Source of the DNA: CAWFKS01 sp963816435
GTDB taxonomy: Bacteria > Pseudomonadota > Alphaproteobacteria > Rhizobiales > Rhizobiaceae
Direction: 5' to 3'
NCBI GenBank assembly: GCA_963816435.1
Contig: CAWFKS010000011.1
Location: 83,648 to 147,647 of the forward strand
DNA length: 64,000 nt
Made by a program: the position numbers and the translations under genes. Positions within the stretch are counted from its first letter, which is position 1. The number at the start of each line of letters is the position of its first letter. Below the pieces are notes generated by a model that did not search any database, was not told where the DNA came from, and saw only the letters and a list, made by a program, of their open reading frames with translations. Shown piece by piece: positions 8,610-16,484 of the stretch.

Positions 8610-9581
8610 CTAGCGGAACAGCTGCTGGAGTTCGGGCAGCTTCTCGTTGACCAGCCAGCCGTAGTAGTTTTCTTCCGGCAGCTTCGGCTTGAGCCCCTGG
8701 GCGCGGCGCTTTCTCGTTTTCGGCCCGCAGCTTCTCGGCCCGCGCCTCCGGGTCTGCCGACATTGTAGAGCGTCGCGGTGATGCCCGGATTGTCGGAAAT
8801 GTCGAAGCCGGCGATGTCGCGATAGGCGTCGATCGCCTTGCGCAGCGTCGCCGCGACATATTCCAGCGTCAGGTCGGGATCCATGATCGTGCGGTAGACC
8901 TGCTGCGGATCGTTGTAGTCGAGCCGCGGCAGGCCGGACACCCGGTGCACCAGATCGCTCATCTGCAGCGCCGTCAGCGGGTTGAGCTGGCCGATCCCGA
9001 AGGTCTGGCCGGCGTAGAAGGGCTGGAAGAACGTGGCGCCGAACCTGTCGTTCGGATAGGCGCGCCCGTCCACGACCTTGCCGCGGAACGTGTCGTTCCA
9101 GACGCGCTCGCGGCAGGCCCAGAGATCGTAGCTGTCGGAGAGCTCTCGCAGTCGCTGAACTCGGGCGCGCGAGATCAGGTGATCCGAGCGACTCGCCGTG
9201 ATAGTCGAACGACAGCGCCGATTTCAGGTAGGAGATCGCCTTGACGTAGTAGGTCTGCAGCCGGTCGTAGACATCGACGTTGTAGGTGTGCTCGCCGACG
9301 AGCGCGCCGACGATGTGCATGGGGTCGATCTGGTAGCGCGCCGCCGCCGCGCGGATCTTCCGGCGCAGCCCGTCGTCCGTCTTCAGAAGCTGGTAGACGC
9401 GCTCGTATTTCGCGTCGTACGTGGTCTTCATTGCGCGCGTGCGGCTGGCAGACCCACCGGGAATCGGCGGCTGCTCGGCGTTGCGGTTGCCGGGCGGATC
9501 CATGGTCACGGACGCCGCGCGGGCCGGTGCGCCGAAGGCGAGCGCTGCCAGAAGAACCAGAAAAGCGGCGCGCTGCATCAT
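8610..9581 (-). pseudogene. DUF1402 family exported protein, broken by three +1 frameshifts
   Basis: Pieces in all three minus frames join into one 322-residue protein typical of rhizobial DUF1402. It opens with a signal peptide (LVLLAALAFGAPARAA), followed by YQIDPMHIVGALVGEHTYNV, FGATFFQPFYAGQTFGIGQL, VHRVSGLPRLDYNDPQQVY and the ending YYGWLVNEKLPELQQLFR. The extra bases lie near 9184-9185 (a GG run), near 8754-8757, and at the AAA run complementary to 8711-8713. The region around GAL(V)GEH and GIGQLNP recalls lytic-transglycosylase-like folds, but no activity is established. Three shifts in one kilobase could mean real decay, or a local cluster of sequence errors like those elsewhere in the window. 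Confidence 0.75.
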
Positions 9582-9728
9582 GCGCTGTCGGCCTCTTTGT
9601 GGGGTGGATGGCGGACGATAGGCAGCCCGCCCGTCGCTGTCGAGACGCAAAGCGCTCTGGCGCGCGAATGTGACCGGGGCGCGGCAATCATGCCACGCCC
9701 CGACGAAATGTCGCGGTGGATGGGGTGT

Positions 9729-11039
9729 CTAGAGAATGAAGCGGGACAGGTCGGTGTCCTTGGCGAGGTCGCCGACGTTCCTGTTCACGTATTCGGCGTC
9801 GATCGTCACCTCCGCGCCCGACTTGTCGGGCGCGTTGAACGAGATGTCGTCGAGCACGCGCTCCATCACCGTCTGCAGCCGCCGCGCGCCGATGTTCTCG
9901 ACCGAGGCGTTGAGGTCGACGGCGATGCCCGCCAGCGTGTCGATGGCATCGTCGGTGAAGTCGAGCGTCACGCCCTCGGTCTGCATCAGCGCCACGTACT
10001 GCTTGATCAGGCTCGCCTCGGTCTCGGTGAGGATGCGGCGGAAATCGTCCTTCTCCAGCGCCCGCAGCTCGACGCGGATCGGCAGGCGGCCCTGCAGCTC
10101 GGGCAGCAGGTCCGACGGCTTGGACACGTGGAAGGCGCCAGACGCGATGAACAATATGTGATCGGTCTTCACCGGTCCGTATTTGGTCGCAACCGTGGTG
10201 CCCTCGACCAGCGGCAGCAGGTCGCGCTGCACGCCCTCGCGCGACACGCCGGCGCCCAGGCCGCCCTCGCGCGTCGCGATCTTGTCGATCTCGTCGAGGA
10301 ACACGATGCCGTCGTTCGCCGTCGACGACAGCGCCTTCTGGATCACCTCGTCCTCGTCGAGCAGCTTGTCCGACTCGTCGTTGATGAGCTGCGCGTAGGA
10401 GTTCTTGACCGTGGTGCGGATGGTCTTGGTCTTCTGGCCGCCCATCGCCTTCGACAGCATGTCGTTGATGTTGAGCACGCCGATATTGGCGCCGGGCATG
10501 CCGGGAATCTCGAAGCCGGGCATGCCGCCGGAACTGTCGGTGACCTCGAGCTCGATCTCCTTGTCGTCGAGATCGCCGTCCCGCAGCTTCTTGCGGAAGC
10601 TGTCGCGGGTGGCCGGGCTGGCGTTCTTGCCGACCAGTGCCTCCAGAACGCGCTCCTCGGCGTTGAGGTGGGCGCGCGCCTTGACGTTCTCGCGCATCTT
10701 CTCGCGCACCAGGCCGATCGCCACCTCGACGAGATCGCGGATGATCTGCTCCACGTCGCGGCCGACATAGCCGACCTCGGTGAACTTCGTCGCCTCGACC
10801 TTGATGAAGGGCGCACCCGCCAGCCGCGCCAGGCGCCGCGAGATCTCGGTCTTGCCGACGCCGGTCGGGCCGATCATCAGGATGTTCTTCGGCATCACCT
10901 CTTCGCGCATGTGGCCTTCGAGCTGCTGGCGGCGCCAGCGGTTGCGCAAGGCGATGGCGACGGCGCGCTTGGCGTCGTTCTGGCCGATGATGTAGCGGTC
11001 GAGTTCCGAAACGATCTCGCGGGGGGAAAATGTGGTCAT
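9729..11039 (-). CDS. hslU: ATP-dependent protease ATPase subunit HslU (ClpY)
   Basis: AAA+ unfoldase of the HslUV proteasome-like protease. The 436-residue protein has Walker A GPTGVGKTE at residues 58-66, Walker B GIVFLDEIDKIA, sensor/arginine regions near RVELRALEKDDF, and the C-terminal LSRFIL tail that docks into HslV. The inserted I domain is rich in acidic residues. Downstream of hslV on the same strand with a 95-bp gap, so probably co-transcribed. Complete and conventional. Confidence 0.97.
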   Translation of the reverse strand: MTTFSPREIVSELDRYIIGQNDAKRAVAIALRNRWRRQQLEGHMREEVMPKNILMIGPTGVGKTEISRRLARLAGAPFIKVEATKFTEVGYVGRDVEQIIRDLVEVAIGLVREKMRENVKARAHLNAEERVLEALVGKNASPATRDSFRKKLRDGDLDDKEIELEVTDSSGGMPGFEIPGMPGANIGVLNINDMLSKAMGGQKTKTIRTTVKNSYAQLINDESDKLLDEDEVIQKALSSTANDGIVFLDEIDKIATREGGLGAGVSREGVQRDLLPLVEGTTVATKYGPVKTDHILFIASGAFHVSKPSDLLPELQGRLPIRVELRALEKDDFRRILTETEASLIKQYVALMQTEGVTLDFTDDAIDTLAGIAVDLNASVENIGARRLQTVMERVLDDISFNAPDKSGAEVTIDAEYVNRNVGDLAKDTDLSRFIL

Positions 11040-11134
11040 GAAGTCCTCGTCAACCTGCTCCGCCGTGGCCCCGTAGGCACCGGAACGCGGAACCGTTCAA
11101 GAATATGCGGGTCGCCGGCCTGTGCTGCGGCCGG

Positions 11135-11686
11135 TCAATCCTGTGAAAGCGTCTCCACCACGACGTTCTGGTTGGTGTAGACGCAGATGTCCGCGGCGAT
11201 CTGCATGGCCCGCCGGGCGATCTCCTCGGCGTCGATGTCGGTGTCGAGCAGCGCGCGCGCGGCGGCCAGCGCATAGTTGCCGCCCGAACCGATCGCCATC
11301 ACGCCGTGCTCGGGCTCCAGCACGTCGCCGGTGCCGGTGAGCGCCAGCGTCACGTCCTTGTCGGCGACCAGCATCATCGCTTCGAGCCGCCTCAGATAGC
11401 GGTCGGTGCGCCAGTCCTTGGCCAGTTCCACGCTGGCGCGCATGAGCTGGTCGGGATACTGCTCGAGCTTGGCTTCCAGCCGCTCCAGCAGCGTGAAGGC
11501 ATCGGCGGTGGCGCCGGCGAAGCCGGTGATCACCTTGCCGCCCTTGCCGATGCGGCGCACCTTGCGCGCGTTGCCCTTCATGATCGTCTGGCCCATGCTG
11601 ACCTGGCCGTCGCCGGCGATCACCACCTTGCCGCCCTTGCGGACGGTGACGATGGTCGTTGCGTGCATGGATTGGGGTTCACTCAT
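11135..11686 (-). CDS. hslV: ATP-dependent protease peptidase subunit HslV (ClpQ)
   Basis: Threonine peptidase that forms the double-ring core of HslUV. The precursor has a short leader MSEPQSMHA; processing would expose Thr10 of TTIVTVRKGGKVVIAGDGQV as the catalytic N-terminal nucleophile. GSGGNYALAAARALLDT marks the C-terminal half. 183 residues, normal. It is divergent from hisB across 210 bp (11687-11896), which must hold promoters for both; I see no certain heat-shock promoter there. Confidence 0.97.
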   Translation of the reverse strand: MSEPQSMHATTIVTVRKGGKVVIAGDGQVSMGQTIMKGNARKVRRIGKGGKVITGFAGATADAFTLLERLEAKLEQYPDQLMRASVELAKDWRTDRYLRRLEAMMLVADKDVTLALTGTGDVLEPEHGVMAIGSGGNYALAAARALLDTDIDAEEIARRAMQIAADICVYTNQNVVVETLSQD

Positions 11687-11896
11687 TCGGGAAACTCCGG
11701 TCGCGGCGATCGGGCCGGAACGGCCGTGCCGCAGATGTGATTGTTCGCGGGTTTATGTATGCGTTGATGCTGCGATTGCAAACCGCGGCGGATCGCGCGT
11801 CCGGGCCGGTCCTCCGCGCCGTGGGTCGACTGGCTTTCGCGGCGCCGGGCTGTTATGAGGCAACGCTTTCAGCCAGTTGGGCAGCAAGGACGAGCC

Positions 11897-12508
11897 ATGG
11901 CCTCCGAGAAAGATGCGCGGCGCGCCGAGACGCGTCGTGAGACGAAGGAAACCGCGATCCGCGCCGCCGTCGATCTCGACGGCACCGGCGCGGCCGAGAT
12001 TTCGACCGGCATCGGCTTCTTCGACCACATGCTGGAGCAGCTGGCCCGCCATTCCCTGATCGACATGACGGTCGAGGCAAAGGGCGACCTGCACATCGAC
12101 GACCACCACACGGTCGAGGACACCGGCATCGCCCTCGGCCAGGCGGTCGCGGCCGCGCTCGGCGAGCGGCGCGGCATCGGCCGCTACGGCTCGATCGATC
12201 TCGCCATGGACGAGACGCTGACGCGTGCCGCGATCGACGTCTCCGGCCGGCCGTTCCTCGTCTGGCACGTGGATTTCTCGGCACCGAAGATCGGCACGTT
12301 CGACACCGAACTGGTGCGCGAGTTCTTCCAGGCCTTCGCCCAGAACGCGCGCGTGACGCTGCACGTCGCCAACCACTACGGCGCCAACAACCACCACGTC
12401 GCCGAGACCTGCTTCAAGGCGGTGGCGCGCGCCCTGCGCCAGGCGGTCGAGCCGGATCCGCGCCAGGCAGGCGCGGTCCCCTCGACCAAGGGCACGCTGG
12501 CGGGCTAG
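11897..12508 (+). CDS. hisB: Imidazoleglycerol-phosphate dehydratase
   Basis: Dehydrates imidazoleglycerol phosphate to imidazoleacetol phosphate in histidine synthesis, using two Mn ions per site. The metal-binding His motifs are visible: FFDHMLEQLARHSL, DIHIDDHHT-type DLHIDDHHTVEDTG, and NHYGANNHHVAETCFKA. I used the ATG at 11897 (203 residues), preceded by AAGGA, rather than the upstream in-frame ATG at 11855, as the family core begins soon after. It is monofunctional, without the phosphatase domain of the E. coli enzyme. First gene of the his run. Confidence 0.96.
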   Translation: MASEKDARRAETRRETKETAIRAAVDLDGTGAAEISTGIGFFDHMLEQLARHSLIDMTVEAKGDLHIDDHHTVEDTGIALGQAVAAALGERRGIGRYGSIDLAMDETLTRAAIDVSGRPFLVWHVDFSAPKIGTFDTELVREFFQAFAQNARVTLHVANHYGANNHHVAETCFKAVARALRQAVEPDPRQAGAVPSTKGTLAG

Positions 12509-12510
12509 GC

Positions 12511-12972
12511 ATGGCGAGCTATGTCATCCTCGAACCGCCCCGGACGGAGGCGCGCGGCGAGCGCTTTCTCGTCGTGCGCGACGGCTTCCGATTCCTGGCG
12601 TTCCTCGTGCCGTTCTTCTGGCTGCTGTGGTTCCGCATGTGGATCGAGGCCGCGCTGGTGCTGGCGGCAGTGCTTCTGCTCGGCGCGCTCGGCGAACTGA
12701 CGGGGCTGGACAGGCTCGTCACCGTGGTGTCGCTGCTTCTCGGCCTGTTCTTCGGTCTCGAAGGGGCGAACCTGCGCATCGCCATGCTGCGGCGGCGCGG
12801 CTGGCGCGAATGGGGCGTCGTCGAGGCGCCGAACCGTGACGAGGCGGAGATCCGGTATCTGACGGAAGCCGACGGCGATGACGTGGCGGCGAGAAGCGTA
12901 CCGCCCGCCGCCGCGCCGGCAAGGCCGAAGCCCGGCGGACCGGCACTCGGCCTGTTCGGCTATCCCAACTGA
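12511..12972 (+). CDS. DUF2628 domain membrane protein
   Basis: A 153-residue protein of unknown function that regularly sits between hisB and hisH in rhizobia. It shows a conserved N-terminal segment (ERFLVVRDGFRFLAFLVPFF), two or three hydrophobic stretches over residues about 27-85, the motif NLRIAMLRRRGWREWGVVEA, and a Pro/Ala-rich C-terminal tail ending LGLFGYPN. It starts two bases after the hisB stop, so it is surely co-transcribed. Its location does not show that it acts in histidine synthesis. Confidence 0.85.
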   Translation: MASYVILEPPRTEARGERFLVVRDGFRFLAFLVPFFWLLWFRMWIEAALVLAAVLLLGALGELTGLDRLVTVVSLLLGLFFGLEGANLRIAMLRRRGWREWGVVEAPNRDEAEIRYLTEADGDDVAARSVPPAAAPARPKPGGPALGLFGYPN

Positions 12973-12977
12973 GGCGA

Positions 12978-13634
12978 ATGACAATGCGTGTCGCCATCAT
13001 CGACTACGGCTCCGGCAATCTTCGCTCCGCCACCAAGGCGTTCGAGCGCGCCGCGCGCGAAGCCGGCGTGAACGCCCGGATCGTGCTCACCGACGATGCC
13101 GAGACCGTGCGCGGCGCCGACCGCATCGTGCTGCCGGGCGTCGGCGCCTATGCCGACTGCCGCGCCGGACTGGACGCCGTCCCGGGCATGGTCGAGGCCG
13201 TCCACGAAGTGGCGATCGGCAGGGCGCGGCCGTTCCTCGGCATCTGCGTCGGCATGCAGCTGATGTCGAGCCGCGGCCTGGAAAAGACGATCACGCAGGG
13301 CTTCGGCTGGATTCCCGGCGACGTCGTCGAGATGACGCCGTCCGACCCGAGCCTGAAGATCCCGCAGATCGGCTGGAACACGATCGAGGTGACGCGCGAT
13401 CATCCGCTTTTCGCCGGCATCCCGACGGGACCGGACGGGCTGCACGCCTATTTCGTGCATTCCTATCACCTCGCCGCCGAAAGGGCGGAGGATGTGCTGG
13501 CCATCACCGACTATGGCGGGCCGGTGACGGCGGCCGTCGCCCGAGACAATCTCGCCGGCACGCAATTCCACCCCGAAAAGAGCCAGAAGCTCGGCCTGGC
13601 GCTGATTGCCAACTTCCTCAAATGGGCTCCGTGA
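12978..13634 (+). CDS. hisH: Imidazole glycerol phosphate synthase, glutamine amidotransferase subunit
   Basis: Hydrolyses glutamine and channels ammonia to HisF. The class I amidotransferase triad is present: Cys90 in LGICVGMQLM, and His/Glu in QFHPEKSQKLG. The N terminus VAIIDYGSGNLRS is diagnostic. The ATG at 12978 and another at 12984 are both possible starts; the second places the conserved core directly at the N terminus. Length 218 residues. The hisA ATG follows 7 bp after its stop. Confidence 0.95.
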   Translation: MTMRVAIIDYGSGNLRSATKAFERAAREAGVNARIVLTDDAETVRGADRIVLPGVGAYADCRAGLDAVPGMVEAVHEVAIGRARPFLGICVGMQLMSSRGLEKTITQGFGWIPGDVVEMTPSDPSLKIPQIGWNTIEVTRDHPLFAGIPTGPDGLHAYFVHSYHLAAERAEDVLAITDYGGPVTAAVARDNLAGTQFHPEKSQKLGLALIANFLKWAP

Positions 13635-13641
13635 GGCTTCG

Positions 13642-14382
13642 ATGATCCTCTTCCCGGCCATCGACCTGAAGGACGGCGCCTGCGTGCGCCTCAAGCTCGG
13701 CGAGATGGACAGCGCCACCGTCTACAATGCCGATCCGGCAGCGCAGGCCAGGGCCTTCGAGGGCGCCGGCTTCGAATGGCTGCACGTCGTCGACCTCAAC
13801 GGCGCGTTTGCCGGCAGGAGCGTCAACGGTGCGGCGGTGGAGGCGATCCTTTCGGCGACGAAGAACCCGGTGCAGCTTGGTGGCGGCATCCGCACGCTCG
13901 ACGACATCGAGAACTGGCTGGCCAAGGGCCTGGCGCGCGTCATCCTCGGCACCGTGGCGGTGCGCGATCCCGATCTGGTGATCGAGGCCTGCCGGCAGTT
14001 CCCCGGCAGGATCGCCGTCGGCATCGACGCGCGCGGCGGCAAGGTCGCCGTCGAGGGCTGGGCGGAGGCCTCGACGCTCGAGGCGGTCGAGCTCGCACGA
14101 AAATTCGAGGGGGCCGGCGTGGCGGCGATCGTCTACACCGACATCGACCGCGACGGCGTGTTGAAGGGCATCAACTGGGAGGCCACCATCGCGCTGGCCG
14201 ATGCCGTATCGATTCCGGTGATCGCCTCGGGCGGCCTCGCCTCGATGGACGATATCCGTCGCATGACCATGCCGGACGCCCGCATACTCGAAGGCGCGAT
14301 CTCGGGCAGGGCGCTCTATGACGGGCGCATCGATCCGGCCGAAGCGCTGGCGGTGCTGAAGGGGGCGAAACCGGCGTCCTGA
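13642..14382 (+). CDS. hisA: Phosphoribosylformimino-5-aminoimidazole carboxamide ribotide isomerase
   Basis: Amadori isomerase of ProFAR to PRFAR in histidine synthesis, a TIM barrel. The start ILFPAIDLKDGACVRL has the catalytic Asp8 (AID), and the second catalytic Asp lies in YTDIDRDGVLKGIN. GGGIRTLDDIENWLAKGL and VIASGGLASMDDI are phosphate-binding loops. I chose the ATG at 13642 (246 residues); an ATG at 13606 lies inside hisH. Confidence 0.95.
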   Translation: MILFPAIDLKDGACVRLKLGEMDSATVYNADPAAQARAFEGAGFEWLHVVDLNGAFAGRSVNGAAVEAILSATKNPVQLGGGIRTLDDIENWLAKGLARVILGTVAVRDPDLVIEACRQFPGRIAVGIDARGGKVAVEGWAEASTLEAVELARKFEGAGVAAIVYTDIDRDGVLKGINWEATIALADAVSIPVIASGGLASMDDIRRMTMPDARILEGAISGRALYDGRIDPAEALAVLKGAKPAS

Positions 14383-14418
14383 GGCGGGGCGACGCGAAAG
14401 GTTCGGGGGCGGCAATCG

Positions 14419-15258
14419 GTGGACGTGACGATCATTTCCGCCTGCTATGACAGCGGCCATTATCGCCGCGGCATGGGGCGCGGGCCGGAAGCGATCCTGG
14501 CGTCCGGCCTTCTCGACATGCTGAGGGAGGCTGGTCACGACGTCGAAACCCGCGACATCGGTCTCGTCGGCGATCCGCAGGGCCGCGAGATAGCCACCGG
14601 CTTCGCCGTCTGCGGTGCAGTCGCCGAAGCCGTCGCCAAGGCGCGGGCGCAGGGGCGTTTTCCCGTCACCCTGGCCGGCAACTGCCTGACCACTGCCGGT
14701 GCCGTCGCCGGCGAGAAGGCCGACGCGATCGTCTGGTTCGACCAGCATGGCGACCTCAACACGCCCGAGACCTCCGCATACGGATTTCTCGACGGCATGG
14801 CGCTCGCCGTCACGCTCGGCCTGTGCTGGCGGCCGATGGCGCAGGCCATTCCGGGCTTCTCGCCGATCGATCCGGCGCGATGCGTGCTGGTCGACGCCCG
14901 CGACCTCGACGCCGACGAGGCGAAGCTGCTCGAGGACTTGCCGGTCATCCACGTGGGATGCGAGGCGGCGGGCGAGGCCGCAGCAGAACTCGCCGGGGCG
15001 GGAGCCGCCGCCGTCCACGTCCATCTCGACCTCGACATTCACGATCCGGCCGAGCTGCGGGTCAATCGCTACGCCACGCCCGGCGGCCCGAGCCGCGACG
15101 ACGTGCAGGACGCGCTCCATGCCGTCGCAAGCCGTTTGCCGGTTTGCGGGTTGACGGTCTCGGCCTATGATCCGGCCTACGACGCCGATCACCGCGTCCC
15201 GGCCACGGTCACCCGGCTGTTGCTGGATTTGCTAGCCACGAGAGAGAGTGCTCCGTGA
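14419..15258 (+). CDS. Arginase/agmatinase superfamily (ureohydrolase) protein of unknown substrate
   Basis: A 279-residue member of the ureohydrolase fold, which uses a binuclear Mn site. The DAHxD motif appears as DQHGDLN and the SxDxDxxDP motif as HLDLDIHDP, so most metal ligands are kept. The first ligand motif GGxH reads LAGNCLT, with Cys where His is normal. It starts with GTG and ends overlapping a degenerate copy of the hisF start. Its position between hisA and hisF suggests recent insertion or recruitment rather than a histidine-synthesis role. Formiminoglutamase or guanidino-acid hydrolase activity is conceivable, but the substrate cannot be read from the sequence. Confidence 0.75.
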   Translation: MDVTIISACYDSGHYRRGMGRGPEAILASGLLDMLREAGHDVETRDIGLVGDPQGREIATGFAVCGAVAEAVAKARAQGRFPVTLAGNCLTTAGAVAGEKADAIVWFDQHGDLNTPETSAYGFLDGMALAVTLGLCWRPMAQAIPGFSPIDPARCVLVDARDLDADEAKLLEDLPVIHVGCEAAGEAAAELAGAGAAAVHVHLDLDIHDPAELRVNRYATPGGPSRDDVQDALHAVASRLPVCGLTVSAYDPAYDADHRVPATVTRLLLDLLATRESAP

Positions 15259-15365
15259 CCTTGAAAGCCCGTGTCATTTCCTGCCTCGACGTGGCGAACG
15301 GCCCGCGCTGCCCGCAGCCGCAGAGCGGCGAGGACACGCAATCGGAAAAAGAGGCCGTTCGGTGA
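15255..15365 (+). repeat. Degenerate duplicate of the hisF 5' end (truncated 36-codon frame)
   Basis: Positions 15255-15303 repeat the first 49 bases of hisF (15362-15410) with only three differences, each a T here and a C in the intact gene; one changes Pro to Ser in VIPCLDVANG. After codon 16 the copy diverges and reads PRCPQPQSGEDTQSEKEAVR, then stops at TGA 15363-15365, overlapping the real hisF GTG. Its own GTG overlaps the stop of the arginase-like gene. It could be a relic of an insertion event, or a translated leader coupling the two genes. Confidence 0.8.
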
Positions 15366-16144
15366 CCCTGAAAGCCCGCGTCATTCCCTGCCTCGACGTG
15401 GCGAACGGCCGCGTCGTCAAGGGCGTCAACTTCGTCGATCTGGTCGATGCCGGCGATCCCGTCGAGGCCGCGAAGGCCTACGACGCTGCCGGCGCCGACG
15501 AACTCTGCTTCCTCGACATCACCGCCAGCCACGAGAACCGCGAAACCATCTTCGACGTCGTGGCGCGCACCGCCGAGCAGTGCTTCATGCCGCTCACCGT
15601 CGGTGGCGGCGTGCGGGCCGTCGCCGACATCCGCAAGCTGCTGCTGGCCGGAGCCGACAAGGTGTCGATCAACACCGCCGCCGTGAAGAACCCGGATTTC
15701 GTCGCCGAGGCGGCCGACAAGTTCGGCAACCAGTGCATCGTCGTCGCCATCGACGCCAAGTCGGTCAACGAGGGCGGCGAGGAACCGCGCTGGGAGATCT
15801 TCACCCATGGCGGCCGCGTGCCGACCGGCATCGACGCCGTCGAGTTCGCGCGCAAGGTCGTGGACCTGGGCGCCGGCGAGATCCTCCTGACCTCGATGGA
15901 CCGCGACGGCACCAAGATGGGCTACAACATTCCGTTGACCCGCGCGGTTTCCGATGCGGTGCGCGTCCCGGTGATCGCGTCGGGCGGCGTCGGCACGCTC
16001 GACCATATGGTCGAAGGCGTCCGCGACGGGCACGCCGGCGCGGTGCTGGCGGCCTCGATCTTCCATTTCGGCACCTACACGATTGCCGAAGCCAAGAACT
16101 ATATGGCAAAAGCCGGCCTGCCGATGCGGCTGGACGCCGCCTGA
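15362..16144 (+). CDS. hisF: Imidazole glycerol phosphate synthase, cyclase subunit
   Basis: Closes the imidazole ring using ammonia from HisH, releasing IGP and AICAR. TIM barrel with catalytic Asp in RVIPCLDVANGRVVKGVNF and in LLTSMDRDGTKMGY; VGGGVRAVADIRKLLLAGAD and VIASGGVGTLDHM are phosphate loops. The GTG at 15362 gives 260 residues, the usual length; the longer frame from 15248 includes the duplicated 5' fragment read out of frame and is not credible. hisE follows after four bases. Confidence 0.94.
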   Translation: MTLKARVIPCLDVANGRVVKGVNFVDLVDAGDPVEAAKAYDAAGADELCFLDITASHENRETIFDVVARTAEQCFMPLTVGGGVRAVADIRKLLLAGADKVSINTAAVKNPDFVAEAADKFGNQCIVVAIDAKSVNEGGEEPRWEIFTHGGRVPTGIDAVEFARKVVDLGAGEILLTSMDRDGTKMGYNIPLTRAVSDAVRVPVIASGGVGTLDHMVEGVRDGHAGAVLAASIFHFGTYTIAEAKNYMAKAGLPMRLDAA

Positions 16145-16148
16145 CGCC

Positions 16149-16484
16149 ATGGAGACGCCGGTGCCGGATTTCAGCCTCGCCGACCTGGAAGCGATCGTCG
16201 CGGAGCGCGGACGTTCCGGTGCGGCCGATTCCTGGACCGCGAAGCTGTTCGCCTCGGGCACCGAGCGCGCCGCCAAGAAGCTCGGCGAGGAAGCCGTCGA
16301 GACGGTGATCGCCGCGGTCGGCGACGACCGCAAGGCGCTGATTTCCGAAAGCGCCGACCTTATCTATCATTGGCTGGTCGTGCTGGCGCTGGCGGACGTC
16401 TCGGTCGCCGAAATCATGGCCGAACTCGAAAGCCGCACCGGCCGCTCGGGTCTGGCCGAGAAGGCGGCCCGGGGCACCGAATGA
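16149..16484 (+). CDS. hisE: Phosphoribosyl-ATP pyrophosphatase
   Basis: Second step of histidine synthesis, hydrolysing PR-ATP to PR-AMP. The all-alpha MazG-like core shows SWTAKLFASGTERAAKKLGE, EEAVETVIAA with the metal-binding Glu residues, and SESADLIYHWLVVLA. The ATG at 16149 gives 111 residues; a GTG at 16161 is an alternative. It overlaps coaA by ATGA, as often in rhizobia. HisI is separate and not in this window. Confidence 0.92.
   Translation: METPVPDFSLADLEAIVAERGRSGAADSWTAKLFASGTERAAKKLGEEAVETVIAAVGDDRKALISESADLIYHWLVVLALADVSVAEIMAELESRTGRSGLAEKAARGTE

Noticed and set aside
9121..9190. Several additional frameshifts in DUF1402 around the DLISR segment
   Set aside because: One +1 shift gives a continuous frame (LISRARVQRLRELSDSYDLW), so extra shifts are not needed.
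9198..11180. 660-residue plus-strand frame across hslU
   Set aside because: Antisense shadow of hslU; no recognisable domain.
15248..16144. Longer hisF reading frame starting at 15248
   Set aside because: Its first 38 codons read the duplicated hisF fragment out of frame; the GTG at 15362 gives the conserved N terminus and normal length.
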